Shown: positions 11,600 through 24,085 of the stretch, in pieces
How the letters are laid out: the number at the start of each line of letters is the position of its first letter
Position numbering within the stretch: position 1 is the stretch's first letter
Source: Cristatella mucedo
Taxonomy: Eukaryota > Bryozoa > Phylactolaemata > Cristatellidae
Direction: 5' to 3'
Assembly (NCBI GenBank): GCA_009760855.2
Contig: WPIO01000003.1
Location: 7,894,001 to 7,958,000, forward strand
DNA: 64,000 nt
The notes under the pieces: model-generated
The model's database searches: none
The model's input: only the letters and a program-made list of their open reading frames with translations
What the model was told of the DNA's origin: nothing
Made by a program: the position numbers and the translations under genes

Positions 11600-12640
11600 T
11601 GCAGTCAAACCCAAATTTTGGCGGCGTGACCCAAAGTCTGGTCTAGCCTCCCCTGTCCTTTCAAGGGCTTAAATGCACAAAAAGAAAATTCTTAAAGCTT
11701 GCAAGTGCTAAGGCAGTGACAAGAGAAACGATTGGTGGAATTCTGATAACCAACATCTCCAGTTATTCAGCACAGCTGCCTGATCCTACAACAGTGGTTC
11801 ACAGTCACGACCTTCGTATAAACAACGAACAATTCATTATCTCAATCGATTGCATTGGATTGCATATATTCAATGTCTTTTTAGTTACTTCATCTGACTA
11901 ATTTCTGTTTTTCTCACTATTACTTACGATAGGAATTTATAGTGGCCACGGGACAACAGCCGAAAGTACCATAGCTAATAGCACTGTTCGTAAAATAAAC
12001 TGATATAACACTTATGCCCCACAATTTGACGTAGTTCAGCGTGGATTGAGAAAGATTGGTGGCCAGTTGATTGTATAAGGTCTAAATTGAGATCGGCCTG
12101 TGAGAAGTGCCTCGACAGAAAGCCTGTTATCAAAGGGCTATAAAATACTTATTTGGTATTATTAATCATGAATATTTACAATCATTTATTACCGGCAAGT
12201 GCATTGCTACCCAATCCAGATCATGAGTTACAGCTAGCCTTATAATACTTTGGCTTACATAATAGTAGTCCGGGAAGCTCTCGGTACAAGAAGCAAGACA
12301 TAACAAGTGCTTCTAACTAGCAGTTTGCACTCTATACAGCTCCAAAACCAATCTACCCCTATAATAAGCTAGGTTTATTAGTTAGTTTGAAAGTCTGGAA
12401 CAGCAACTGTCACGTTTACATTAGATTCCTCACCATAAATTTACAGCACTACTATGCCAGTATAGCAATGGTAAGTGTCAAAAAAGGGAGACCATTAGCT
12501 ATTTTGCATATGTAGCAGCTACATGCACTCTACTCTCATAGTTGAAATTAGTTAAAATGCTACAAATTCACAGGACTCTGAACTTTAAAGGCTTTTCAAA
12601 GGGTGCCCATTAACATTCCAGCAGCTTGAACTCTCTCCAC
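11600..12640. other. AT-rich, no gene seen
   Basis: AT-rich sequence with few CpG dinucleotides (seven in 12001-12300 by hand count). No element or exon recognised. Confidence 0.5.
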
Positions 12641-12649
12641 TACGACTAC

Positions 12650-12778
12650 CTTTGCTGTCGCCCGAATCGGCAATTGGTGCTTCCCCAGCGCATCCAACGT
12701 CTCCTTGAACCAGGTTAGTTGGTGCATTGGAAAGTTGCCAGATTCAGTTTGACCGACCGGAAGTCGTTCTACACCTGC
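12650..12778 (-). CDS. Candidate single exon, unknown protein
   Basis: On the minus strand an AG at 12780-12779, after a short pyrimidine run (TCTTATCTCTTGCTAAAG), is followed by 43 open codons. These include NFPMHQLTWFKETLDALGKH, and the frame ends at AAAG|GTAGTC. Both ends are phase 0. The composition looks protein-like, but I recognise no family and found no flanking exon with matching phase. A chance frame is possible. Confidence 0.25.
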
Positions 12779-12789
12779 CTTTAGCAAGA

Positions 12790-13630
12790 GATAAGACAGG
12801 CATAAATATAATCAAACATTAGTTTTCACGAGGCTCTGCTTTCTTCTCGCCATTGTGGACATGCAAGTTTTCACAGCAACGGATTAGGAACACAGAGGAG
12901 CAACGGGAGTAGAATATACGTGTACCTATCGCAGAAAAAAACAAGAAAAAACAAGCAATAGAGGAAGCCACTCAGTGCCACACTGCCCACACTTAACAGA
13001 AACGTCGCACACAACAAATTCTGTAACAGAAAGAGACTGAAGAAGAAGTTCACGAGCTTCGTGTGGTCGAAGCAAAGCAAACGCCTTACATATGACACGG
13101 TCAAAACAGAAAACGACTGAATGTAAGATTCGAGCACTTGACGACACTGGTCGCAGTATGGAGTCTTTGCCCAACAGTAGGCCGGAATCACCAGCTATGT
13201 CAGTGGACACTCAGATCTGCATTGCAGTGCAACCCTAAAATTTCCCTTGAGTGACTTTTCACGGGCATAAGCTAGCATAGAAGAGTTTAGCTAGTTGGCC
13301 AAGATTGGGCAGAGTGGCTAGTAAATTTGCCTCCAGCTTTGACCCACACCGGTCCTCCTCACAAAACCCACGAGATTTACCCTACATTCGACTTATCGTG
13401 TCTTCGCGGGAGAGAAGAGTAAATTGACAGCCCGTGGCCAGGCGAGAATAACACATACTCTGCAGACGGTCCAGCTTTGCGCACAAATTTACATCAATTT
13501 GTGTCCATCGGCACTTCCCATCAAATGGGTTAGCTAGAGCCACGAGCCTTGAGCAATGTGCTCACGGCACCAAATAAACATCGATCGCTATGAGCCGGTA
13601 CGATCTGCAATCATGACTCCAACGATGCTT
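12790..13630. other. No supported gene
   Basis: Two overlapping minus-strand frames (12871-13191 and 12926-13210) lack recognisable domains. One contains CDVSVKCGQCGTEW, with two Cys pairs, but no complete zinc-binding pattern. Confidence 0.35.
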
Positions 13631-13632
13631 GG

Positions 13633-13885
13633 TCAATAAATGCTACCACATCCGAGGGAATAAATGCTACCACATCAAGAATAAAGAATAAAGAATAAAT
13701 CTGAAAGAATAATAAGAATAAAGAATAAAGAATAAAGAATCAAGAATAAAGAATAAATGCTACCACATCCGAGGGAATAAATGCTACCACATCAAGAATA
13801 AAGAATCAAGAATAAAGAATAAATCTGAAAGAATAATAAGAATAAAGAATCAAGAATAAATGCTACCACATCAAGAGGGCCTTCG
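13633..13885. repeat. Higher-order AATAAAGAATAA repeat
   Basis: Short AATAAAGAATAA units alternate with a longer unit AATAAATGCTACCACATC that is followed by CGAGGG or AAG. The order long-long-short array is itself repeated (13633-13740, then 13750-13870). The tract holds many AATAAA hexamers on the plus strand. Confidence 0.85.
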
Positions 13886-14400
13886 GACGAGCAGCCACAG
13901 AAAGATCCCACAAATGGCCCTACAGAAAATGGCAGCGATGAAAAGCAGACTCGCCTACACGGCTGACAAGAGCAATGATGCCAATGAGAACCGACCTGCT
14001 GCTGCATCTCGAGTGCAGTACACGAGACAGCACAGGGGCCACGGCAGGCTCTACAGGTCGTGCACATCGGCATGCCATATGGACAAATATCGCCACAAAC
14101 TTGCCGACTCTGCGGAGGCTGCGTGTCGTGAGCAAAAGCTCCTAGCAGAGGGGATAGGATCGTGTCAACGAGCCCTTCAATCACGTGCAAAACCATGCTG
14201 TCAGCCTCTAGCTTGTGTGAATGCAATCGCCACAGCTGCTCAAGTCCTGCAACCCACACCGGATGCCGGGCAACACCAAGAGGCATCCATCCTAAAGCCA
14301 CGGTGCACTATCGAATCGAGTGCTGCATCGAGTCCGATACGAAGACGCTCAAGACGGCCTGCCCATGTAAAAGCCCGCTGATCGAATGATCGAAGTTATT
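13886..14400. other. Overlapping open frames, no domain
   Basis: A 173-codon plus-strand frame (13860-14381) overlaps a 169-codon minus-strand frame (13792-14301). The minus frame has a Cys-rich stretch (CTTCRACRGPC). I recognise neither, and only one at most can be coding. Confidence 0.3.
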
Positions 14401-16480
14401 CAGACGAATCTACAGCCTAGCCAATGGGGGCGAGGCGGTGGTACACAGGGTAGCACCTGAACGCAGCGAATCCATCAGTGGGACACAGAGCTTGAGCTTC
14501 GAGCGATCCCAAGTGCCCTGGCTGCTGAGCTTGGCAGCCAGAAAGTCGAATAGAGCTTTACAAAAAACGTGTCTAACGACTCAAACAGAACCCAAGAACT
14601 GCCAGGTCGCTAGCTACAGTTGGCTCTGAGAGCTGTGCCTAGGGTTAGTGGTCGGTCGGACGTCCAACGAGGGCAAGGTGAAAACCTCGAGCTGGCCTGC
14701 AAACCAGATCCCAGTCGTCGCCTTCGAAGAAGGGAAGACCCACCTAAACGCCGTGGTAGACGTTACCCCCACAAAGGAAGAGCCAACCTTGACCTGCCTG
14801 GCCAAGGCCAGTGGCTCGGTGGCTCAGCCACCAGAAACCACAAGGGCTTTGTCGTGTGGTAATACCAACAGCTTTGGAAGCACAGGGACTCATTGATGGG
14901 CCACCGTGGCTGCATCGAGTGACTGAATTGCTGGGCCACACTGGCTGCATCGAGTGTTATTTAAGGGGGTATCCAAAAGACTTACTTATGTTATTCTGAC
15001 ATTCTGAGCACCATCGATTCATGCTTGCACAAGGTCAGCCACGGACAGATGCCTGCCAGCCGTTCTGCTGTCTACCAGTGGTCCGATAAGGCCTAAACCC
15101 AGAGGAAGCTCGTGCTTAGCTAGGAGTTACGATGTGTGCGTTATCCTATCGAGTTCATTGCCGTAACATTTGTTGGGGGGAGACTTGATATTTCGACCCG
15201 GCATTTCCAATCAACTGACAAGTTTGACATCCTGCAGCTCACTAATGGAAAGATTTATGGACCTATCTGTTTAAGGTCAGTCAGCTGCTGAAGCTGCCAT
15301 TATTCAAGTACAGGTCAAGGCAGACCAATTATGCCCCACCCCCAAAAAGCAGCAGCAGCAGCACCACCACCACCACCACCACTACACTAAAACCCAGCCA
15401 TGTGAGACAAGGCAATGAGCCAGCCCACGGCTGCAGCCGGTGCTGCATTCATGCCAGAGCTCTGCATATGTACGTCTGCGCACCACATAAGTGGCCAATG
15501 ACGAGCTGACAAGCCTGTACACTACACGAGTGGCAGACAACACTGACTGCATTGTCACTGCAGCAAAAGCACTAGAGGTCGAGCAGCTTCTGCTTCTTAC
15601 TTCTGTCCCCCCCCCCCCGACGAGCCGGGGCATGCCTGTACCTTGATGCTTCTCTGTGAGAGTACTCAGTGCAGCTTCTGTTTCTAAAGTCGAAACTATG
15701 GCCGAACAACACATGCTTGCATGCCATGCCAGCCAAGGCCAAGTATGATGCAGCGCCAAGAGGCAGCGGCACCGAAAACCCCAGCATAAGCTGGCAGCCT
15801 GAAGTCGGGGGGGGGGAGGGAGGGAGGGAGTACCTACCGAAAAGCCAATCGTGCTCGTGACCGGCACACTAGCAGGGCAGAGGAGCTGGTCTTGGGTGTC
15901 AGCAGCAGCAGGCTGTGCTTAATCCTAAGAGAGGTCGAATTCAAAACCCCGAGCGCCAGCTAAGCTGCGAGTGTCAGCTGCTCACATGCAGCATATAGAG
16001 GGGGAGAGCTTGAGAGTGACACCTCCGTGGCGAAACGCAACCAGAAAACGGTTGCCTACCTTCAGCCCTGGAAGGCAAGCTGCAAATCTTTTGGGCAGGC
16101 ACCCATGGGCATTGCTAAAGCCTGCCTACCCTGCCCACCCAGAAGTTCGGTCACCGGATCACTCATAACCATGCCACTGGAAATCAAGCAGACAAGTGTT
16201 TTTATTTGCAAATATCGCGACTGGAACGAAAAAACCGTATCTTTTTCTTGTCGGACGAGGTGACCTTGCCCTCCTTGGCGAACATGCTCATCGTGACTGG
16301 GAGATATTTGGCAATTTCGATTTGAACTTTAAAAGCCCATCGTCCCGATCCGGATTTTTTTGACACCCGAATCTGGCGACCCGACTAAAACTAGTTGAAA
16401 ACTCCGTGCACAACTCTGCTTATGACTCCCAAAGAGCTGCAGGCAGAATCGGGCGGTTGAACTCCTAGAGGCACCCGTAA
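14401..16480. other. No supported gene
   Basis: Several short frames, a CACCAC/AGCAGC trinucleotide patch at 15345-15385, poly-C at 15607-15618 and poly-G near 15807-15830. A short imperfect duplication (GGGCCAC...TGGCTGCATCGAGTG) lies at 14897-14955. Nothing here resembles a known domain. Confidence 0.4.
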
Positions 16481-16482
16481 GT

Positions 16483-16672
16483 GGGCCGTGATGGCACACT
16501 AGGTAAGGCGATTGCTTTCACGACCTTGGTACCGAGGTCGTGGGTTGGATTCCTGCAGTGGGCGATTCTTTGTCGCCACTGCAAGCGGTGGTGATAGCCG
16601 TAAAGGCTCTTCTGTCGCTATACAAAAAGAGGCTGTTTAATCAGCTAGGATTTATTTATAATTTTTATAAGG
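16483..16672 (+). mobile_element. SINE S1 copy, nearly complete
   Basis: Plus-strand S1 from GGCCGTGATGGCACACTAGG through GGGCGATTCTTTGTCGCCAC to GAGGCTGTTTAATCAGCTAG and an ATTTATTT tail. Together with the 7.3 kb copy it defines the family. Confidence 0.88.
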
Positions 16673-16833
16673 CAGGCCAATACCCATCCAGGCCCACACC
16701 CCACAGGCCACCCAGTACCTATGGGTATGGGTAGGTATTGGCTAGGGTTTGGATATGTAGCCTAGAGAATACACCGAGAAATAAGGGAGAGGTGGGGTGG
16801 GAAACAAATTCCTGCCACTACTCTCAAATGCTA

Positions 16834-16888
16834 AGAGAGAGAGGAGAGGAGAGGAGAGGAGAGGAGAGGAGAGGGAGAGAGGAGAGAG
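16834..16888. repeat. GGAGA microsatellite
   Basis: Run of GAGGA pentamers and GA dinucleotides. Confidence 0.85.
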
Positions 16889-17210
16889 CTGGTCCATGGA
16901 GCAGAAAGAGAAGCAAATCTAAAAGCATTTGGTAAAGTCAGACCCTCGAGCCAAACGATTGGTTACTAACTGCTTGCCTCCATGCTGACACACTGATGGT
17001 GGTAGGTCATTTGCCTGACAGCTGATTGTAGAGGCACAGCTAGGCAATTTTTAAGGGAGGGGGACCCAAACATTTGTAGGTGGTAGCCGAAGCATGCCTG
17101 AGCCACCAATCATGGGGGCTTTCGACCCTTAAGCCCCATTTCCCTATGCCAACGTGGCCGACTCCTCTTGAAGGGTTATAATCACGGGTTAAGCTTCATT
17201 TATACCAATG

Positions 17211-17287
17211 AATCACCGTATGCCTAGCACAGTGAAGGCACCAAGAGCAATCACCGTATGCCTAGCACAGTGAAGGCACCAAGAGCA
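17211..17287. repeat. 38-bp tandem duplication
   Basis: The unit starting AATCACCGTATGCCTAGCAC begins at 17211 and 17249, essentially identical. Confidence 0.9.
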
Positions 17288-17399
17288 CGGCCATGCCGTA
17301 TGGAGACCTCTGAAATATGTTGCTTATTACTGCTCAGCAGCAGAGGCGGCATGCAGCTAACTATCAATAATAATTAATGCGTGCATATGTAAGAATGCA

Positions 17400-20080
17400 T
17401 GTCGATATGTGCAGCCCTCTCGGCACTGCGAATGAAGCAGACCGACACACAGCATGAGAGACACTAGAGCCACGCTACAAGCAACCGGAGTATATCAATA
17501 AGCAACGATTCATCTCCTGGCTATGGTTGCTGCGAACATCACCCAGGCTCTGAACTTGCAAGAATCATCGATGCCGCCCGCGACCCTACCACGAAGGTGA
17601 GCCACTGTGGCAGCATGAAATCAACTGCACGGTGGTTCGAAGGCCTGCGAACAGGCAGGCCAGTGCCAGATGGCGGAAGAGAAGGGCTGCCGGATGCGTC
17701 AGTGACCGAGTTCAATGCGATCTGCACTACACCACCACCGCAGCCCGAAGCAAGCACCGGGGAAACTGTGAGGGTGGCCGAGAATTCGGGGCAATGGACT
17801 ACATGAGGCCGACCGGTTCGAAATGCCCAGTATCGGTCTGACCGCGCGGCAGGTTTCCCGGAGGCGTCACTCGGCAAACGAGAACTAACAATTGGATGCA
17901 TCACGACGAACCGCGGCAGACGGGGTGAAGGTGCGATATCGTCGTTGGGCGGGTGGGGTGATTTCGCCCGATCGCGAAGGTGAATAGCAGGGCACCTGGT
18001 CCGCGCTATGTGAACGCGGTCTGAGCAAGGCTTGTAAGACCTCAGCGACGCGCGCAGGGCGTGTCGCGGAAGCCAGCAAATGGGGGGTAGCAACGCCGTC
18101 GTAGGTGCCCACAAGCCTTCATGTCGGACCACGGTCCGATTACGAAGCTACAGGCCACTGGCGACAGTGGGCGGAAGTGGCCTTCCGCGGGCCGGCACAC
18201 AACTAGGAATATGCGAAAACGCTCTAGAATTTCGATGAACAAAGTAATACGCTCGCGGAGGCTGCGCGTACGTGCTCGTTGTGTAACCGTAGTGACCACG
18301 AAAGGCAGCAGCGGCAGCCCGACAGCGAGGCCCCACTTACGTTTCCCTTCAGCAGGTCGCGTACTTCGACTCCAGTCTCCAAAGGCGGAAGAGAATGGCC
18401 CGTACCGTTAACCATTACATCGCTCGGCCTCAGAGACGCACTCGGGGCGCCGATATTTGCGACACTGCCGACCGCCGCGCTGTACCCCAACTTCGTTTTC
18501 TTGTTTCGCTTTTTCCGGCCTTTCTTGCTTTCCAGTGACGCCATTACCGCCAGTATGCGGGTAGCGGCGAGGCCTTTAATGAGTTAAAGTAGCGAGTCGA
18601 CAGTCAGCGCCAGGCAGGAGCTCCGATCTTCCTATCAAGTCTCCGACAAGCCTGGTTACACCGCAGCTACACCGTCATGGCGATTGCCTACCCATAAGCC
18701 CCTCGGCAGCCCGCTTCGGACTGCAAGCCCGTCGCCGCGGCTTGCGCCAATCTATGCATACTCTCGAACATGCAGGTTTCTGTATTAAAACGTCTCAAAA
18801 GCTTACGTACTTATTCAATTGCAAGTATAGAACGCACCATACGGTCTCTTCCGGCTTGGCAAGCGTAGCGACGCCGACCGTATCGCTGCCCTTCATTTAT
18901 TGAAATGCCATCCACGGGATGCCGCTTTGGCGCAGGGCTCACAGTGGGTCAGCAAGAGTTCGCTTTTTAGGTCCAAAGATACTCGCATCTGGAGAAGCAT
19001 CGATTCAAAGGTACGCAGATCCGGACGCTGCGGACCGCGGCCGCGCTCCCTCAAGCGGCGACATGATGGGTTACCTGTACGATGCCTGACTGGGTTAACA
19101 ATCGTAGCGCTAATCCAGGTTTCATTATAAATGTTGCGGGTCTTCGTTACGCACGCGCTTGTTTAATCGCTGCTTTAATCTTCATAGGCGACGATTGCGT
19201 ACTCTGACTCGGTATCGGCGTCTCCCAGCGTCCTCTTTCGGTTCGCTGGCACTTCCACTCTCATTACGGATCGCTCTTGGTCATCGCGATTTCTTTCTGC
19301 TTGCTGCACTTTGTAGCAGCACAGCGAACTGAAAATATGTACCTTGAATACTTGCATTGAGAGCCGGCAACACCCGGCTCCTAGGTGCGCTCTGGAGGCG
19401 GAAAGTGAGATACCGCAGGCGGCTGGGTTTCACTCGGCTTCCGCGTTTATGAGTATACTCAAGCCGACCGGACGCTCTTTGAAGCAACCTATATACGACC
19501 TGCTATCGGCCGACGAAACATTTAAATTGACTTGTATGTGCTTGTGTGGCGTAATAGCAGGCGTCCATAAATTAAGCAGCTAGAGCGCTCGCTACGTTGA
19601 TGCAGGGCTTTCCTTTACGAAGGCCGAAGCTGCCAGAATTTAGCTAAGAAAATACAAGATTCCTACCGCTCCAGCGGCTGCGATTCGAGGGATATTGTGC
19701 AGGCTTATATTTGAATCACCTGCCTTCGTACACCCGTTAATGTCGGTGCTATTCCTAGGCTACTACCAGCGGGATTCCAAAATTGCACGGCACTACCGAT
19801 CGATAGTCTGCTCGTAAAGCCAGACAGAAATTTGCCAGGTAGGCGAAACCTGAAAGAAATACAGTGGGCGTAACTGGTTGGCAGCTAAAGCGCCGCCCTA
19901 CGCCAATTTACCCCCGACGCCTAAATAAGTTGGAAGGGGGCAGGCGGGTCTCACTCACTCCATCATTTTTGCAAGGTCCGCGAAGATGCATCGCTGGACA
20001 CCTCGTCGCCCGCACAGAGAAGAATGGCGCATCGGAATATTTTCAGTCCGAGAGTTAGCATCGCTAGCTAGTCGCTCGCG
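17400..20080. other. CpG-rich DNA without a supported gene
   Basis: From about 17.4 kb the sequence becomes rich in CpG (about 28 in 18901-19200). Open frames up to 197 codons exist on both strands, but GC-rich DNA gives long chance frames and none shows a domain. Decayed transposons may underlie part of it, as in the next feature. Confidence 0.4.
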
Positions 20081-20084
20081 TCGC

Positions 20085-20650
20085 TCCTCTACACTTGACC
20101 TTTGGGATATCCTCAACGGCGGCGACGACGGCAGAGGCGCCATCGTTCCTCCTCGACCCACGCGCCGCGTTCGATACCATCGACGGCCGCAACCTCCATT
20201 CGTAGGTTGTGACGTCAGTCAGTTACAGCTCAGGGGGCGGCTCGCATTGTACCTCCTCGCCGACAGAGCTCACCCGAATCGTGCGATGGGCAAACCTCAG
20301 TAACCGCTCCCCGCACTTCCAGAGAGGTGCGTGGTGCTCAGCACTTAGTCCCCCTGTGCGTATCATCCACATGGACAGCGTTTCTCTCTCGAGCACGTCT
20401 CGCAGACTATGGGCGTCGGCTAAAACTTGTACGCCGACGATACGAATGGCAGGCTCGGGGCCAGGAATTTTCTCCGAAGTACTAAGCCTCGTCGTTGAGT
20501 GGCCGTCGGCGAAAGTCGCCGCAGACTCGACACCGTCTACCAGCAACCAATGTGTCCGCTCCTTATTGCTTAGCAAGCAGCGAATAGACCCAGCTTCTTC
20601 AATGGGCTCCGAATTTGCTCAGGCCCATTGAGCGGTTGGTGTCAACGATC
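20085..20650 (+). mobile_element. Heavily decayed LINE reverse transcriptase
   Basis: Plus-strand RT remains spread over several frames. Around 20151-20190 the frame reads LDPRAAFDTIDGRNLH (motif A, usually LDLSAAFDTIDH). Near 20255-20300 there is ADRAHPNRAMGKPQ, where LINEs have the SYLxxRxQ block. Near 20327-20357 a weak counterpart of GVPQGSVLGP occurs. At 20410-20445 the frame reads GVG-stop-NLYADDT, holding the catalytic YADD. It is too broken to encode a protein and differs from LINE A, B and C. The CpG content has survived. Confidence 0.6.
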
Positions 20651-21008
20651 TTCAAGACTTAATTTCGTCATTTTGCCTTCGCTGCAGATGTGGAAATAGT
20701 TATCCTAGCTGACTGGCTGCACTCGCCCCTTACCGATGAAAAAATGGGTCGTCTACGTAAAGGCGTTGTTGCAAGCGCTCGATAAGGGATTATTGCGGCT
20801 ATTACAAAAGAGCATTTCTCATGCGGACGCACGGCGTTGCGGGGGGGGGGTCGGAGTAACCGGAAATGACACCGCTGGTAATTTGGTCTGTAGGCGACAT
20901 GCACCGATTAGTGCGCCAATAGGTCACACCCGCTTAACGGTATAGAGAACCGGCTTTTAAAGATAATTGCTTGGCAACTGCTAAGCTGAAGAACTCCAAA
21001 CAGGCTCC

Positions 21009-21013
<5 letters not shown>

Positions 21014-21073
<60 letters not shown>

Positions 21074-21096
21074 TCCATCTCTCTCTCTCTCTCTTA

Positions 21097-21183
<87 letters not shown>
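21014..21183. repeat. (CT)n microsatellite, about 170 bp
   Basis: CT run with two TACTCCAT interruptions about 30 bases apart (near 21071 and 21095). Confidence 0.95.
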
Positions 21184-21242
21184 AAGAGACGTAGTCGGAA
21201 TTGGAGTGCACATGGCGCGCCTCCCGGAATGCATCTGACCTC

Positions 21243-21395
21243 ATTAAAGCTGCTTTAGCTGTTTCGTTTATATAGCGGCAGGCGGGCCTCTGCGGCTTTC
21301 AGCCACCCCTCCCCCACCGCTCGCATTAAGCAATACATTATTGCCTGGTACAATACTTGAATCCATGACTCGGGTCGCGAAATGCAAGCACTTTA
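21243..21395 (-). mobile_element. SINE S1 copy, diverged
   Basis: Minus-strand S1. Plus-strand text TATATAGCGGCAGGCGGGCC, GCATTAAGCAATACATTATTG and TTGAATCCATGACTCGGGTC matches the reversed tail, body and B-box region with many substitutions. Confidence 0.65.
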
Positions 21396-21399
21396 CTAT

Positions 21400-22100
21400 T
21401 GGTCCGAGATGAGGCGGCATTCTTCTCCAGCCGATTGGCCACCGTAGAGACTGACTCAAAAAGCACGCCAAAGGTAGCCTCCCAGCAGCAGTCATCCTTA
21501 GACCCCAGCAATAGAAACGCGGTAGGTAGCTTCTCTCTAAAAAAGAAAAAAAGTAGCCTCCTCGAGACCGTTGTCCACGATGTGCAGCAAAAACGCTTCA
21601 AAAGGCTGATATTTTCTGTGAGGATGACGCAACCAAATAAGGTTGCGTTATCCTCACTTCTTAACTTCTGCTGCGACCGCCGCGAAATATGAGACTCTAA
21701 ATCTTGACTGTGACTCCGATCGCCGCCTTCTTCAGCTTCTTTAAAAACTGTTACATCCCGTTCTGGGAAGCCTGAGGCGCTGCGTCCGTAAAGCGCCACG
21801 TCGCGTATCCTCGTTAGATCCCGACTTCTTGTTAATTAGGATTTATTTAACTCCATCTAAGAAATTTGGAAGCTCCCCTCTGGATATATACCTCGAAGCT
21901 GCGTGCCGAAGGCGTGCCCCTTTCACCCTACGCAAGATTTCCTATACAATCCTTAGACCTTGTCCTAAGACCGGAGACCGGGAAGTTCCACGCCCGAAGG
22001 CGCACCACCTCGGACACGCCTCCACGCGTGTCTGAAAAGAAGTGTGTGGTCTCCCCCCCACGAGAAGCTCGAGGTGCCACAAAAGATGTGGCTCCACCGA
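21400..22100. other. No gene seen
   Basis: A 153-codon minus-strand frame (21338-21799) has no recognisable domain. Poly-C and poly-G runs lie at about 22102-22147. Confidence 0.4.
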
Positions 22101-22159
22101 CCCCCCCCCCCCCACGTAAGTAGACCCCTACGCTGGGGGGGGGGGGCGGAGGCGCAAGG

Positions 22160-22311
22160 GAGAGAGAGAGAGTGAGACAGAGACAGAGACAGAGACAGAG
22201 ACAGAGACAGAGACAGAGACAGAGATACCGAGAGACAGAGAGACAGAGAGACAGAGAGACAGAGCGACCGAGAGACAGAGAGACAGAGAGAGACAGAGAG
22301 ACAGAGCGACC

Positions 22312-22349
<38 letters not shown>

Positions 22350-22413
22350 GAGAGACAGATAGAGACAGACAGACAAACAGTCAGACAGACAGAGTGAGAG
22401 GTAGAGTGAGAGA

Positions 22414-22451
<38 letters not shown>

Positions 22452-22457
22452 GGAGAG

Positions 22458-22507
<50 letters not shown>

Positions 22508-22508
22508 C
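22160..22508. repeat. Compound GA / GACAGA / GACA microsatellite, about 350 bp
   Basis: GAGACA hexamers, then GAGACAGAGAGACC variants, then GACA tetramers, then pure GA with GGA interruptions. The 221- and 192-codon Arg/Gln and Ser/Leu frames here are repeat artefacts. Confidence 0.93.
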
Positions 22509-23016
22509 ACGTATGCTGCTCGCCGGAAAGAGTTTTCAGCCACTCTATAAGAAGCCTGGTGGCTACCAAAGATCGGCTACCGGTCTGCCCTGAGAGGGCG
22601 AAAGGCGGCATTTCCAGTGGTGCGTCGCTTCTGGGTTGCCTTACCAAAACTGGGCTAGAGCTTTCGCCAGCTCTCGCGGCTAGTATGTCCGCCCTACAAT
22701 GCATGTCGCTCCAATCGTCTAAGCCTGCTGTTAAGATTAAAACCCGTTCCGGACGTCGACAAACTTTCTTAAACTTAACGATAATATATATATATATATT
22801 CATTGGGACGAGGAGCTGGATCGCGACCGCGGCCTAGCGCTCACAGCCTGTGCGTTCTCTTTGACGAATGCTCGACATTCCCCAGACTTTTAAATTCACT
22901 CCAACAAGTGTATAGTTTTCTTCCAAGCCGCTACGCACACTACGCTTGCCATCTCCTCCTACGCAGTTCCGTTGCCGATTCTAGCACTTTTGTTCAAGGC
23001 TTCTTTAGCTGCTTAG

Positions 23017-24085
23017 ATGTAATGTAATGTATCTCCGTCTGTAACTCCACAAAGTCATAAAGACCAAGTGGGTGTTACGCAGGAGAGTTTTGTATAGCGC
23101 AGCCTAGGCGGCTTTCGGTACGCATTCGGTAGCCAACAGACTTCGTCTCACGCAACAAAGAGAAAATGGGAAGCATAGCAGAGTCAGGAGACCAGTTGAG
23201 GTAGTGAGTAGCATGGAAGTATTAGCTCAGGACCGCTGAAAAGGATGAGCCGTAGTCGGCAGTAGGAGAGTAGTTGTCGTTGAGTAAGAATTGTGGGAGC
23301 GATTTCCACAGTCTAGGACCTGCAGAGCTAAAGCTTCTGTCGCCAACGGTCTTTAAGCGGAGGAATGGGACAGCTAATTTATTGTCCACACAGGACCTGA
23401 GGGCGCGAACAGGCTGAAACTGATGCAGCAGTTCAGCTAGGTACGAAGGAGCCAAGCCGTGGCGGGCCTTGTGGGTCAGCGTAAGAACTTTGATCTGTAT
23501 CCGTTGCTCAACCGGCATCCATCCTAACTCTTTTAGCAAAGAAGACACGTGGTCATACCTCTGGGACTTGAGGACTAGCCTTGCAGCCATATTCATAGTC
23601 TGTTGCAGTGGTCTAATAGATTTCTTTGGCAGCCCAGCCAATAAGAAATTGCAATAATCAAGCCGAGACAGAACTAAGGAAATTTTTTACAAGCCACTGT
23701 GGGAGACAGTTCCTAATCTTGGATAGGGATCGGACGTGATGGTTAGCTTTAGAAGCTGTCTTCTGAATGAAGCTTTTAAAATTGAGGCAGTTGTCGAAAA
23801 CGACACCTACATTTCGAGCACGTGGTGATGGTCGCACAGTAGCATCACCTATTAAATGAGCAAAGCCGTTTAATCCAGCCACACGCTTAGGGTGTCCTAT
23901 GAGCAGCAGTTCGGTTTTATCATCATTTAATTTCAGGAAGTTTTCCGACATCCAGGATCGGATATCGGCAGGGCAAGTATTCAGTTTCTCAGCTTCTGCA
24001 GCAGATTCCGATGGTTTGGATGACAAATACAACTGAGTATCATCAGCATAGAAGTGATATCCTATTCCATGTGCCTTAATGACTT
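23017..24085 (-). mobile_element. LINE C copy 1, 5'-truncated
   Basis: Minus-strand LINE. Its 3' end at 23017 carries ACATT repeats. Upstream comes the C-terminal block (SFSSAGPRLW, SLLKELGWMPVEQRIQIK), then NFLKLNDDKTELLLIGHPKR, and finally the YADD region at about 24040-24065, where the copy is truncated. Relative to the copy at 30.6 kb it lacks eight bases (GCTAGTTA) near 23680, which shifts the frame and splits the ORF. The two copies are otherwise nearly identical, so the family was active recently. Confidence 0.88.

Noticed and set aside
13860-14381. 173-codon plus-strand frame with basic C-terminus
   Set aside because: An equally long minus-strand frame overlaps it, it begins inside a tandem repeat, and no domain is visible.
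17547-17596. Plus-strand candidate exon (SELARIIDAARDPTTK, donor GTGAGC)
   Set aside because: Good donor but a weak acceptor with no pyrimidine tract, and no partner exon found; 50 bases is too short to judge.
17539-18132. 197-codon minus-strand frame in CpG-rich DNA
   Set aside because: GC-rich DNA yields long chance frames; composition is not protein-like and no motif is recognised.
22172-22837. 221-codon Arg/Gln/Glu-rich open frame
   Set aside because: It is the translation of GAGACAGA-type microsatellite, like the Ser/Leu frames opposite it and those at 3.0, 4.4, 6.7, 11.1, 21.0 and 42.8 kb.
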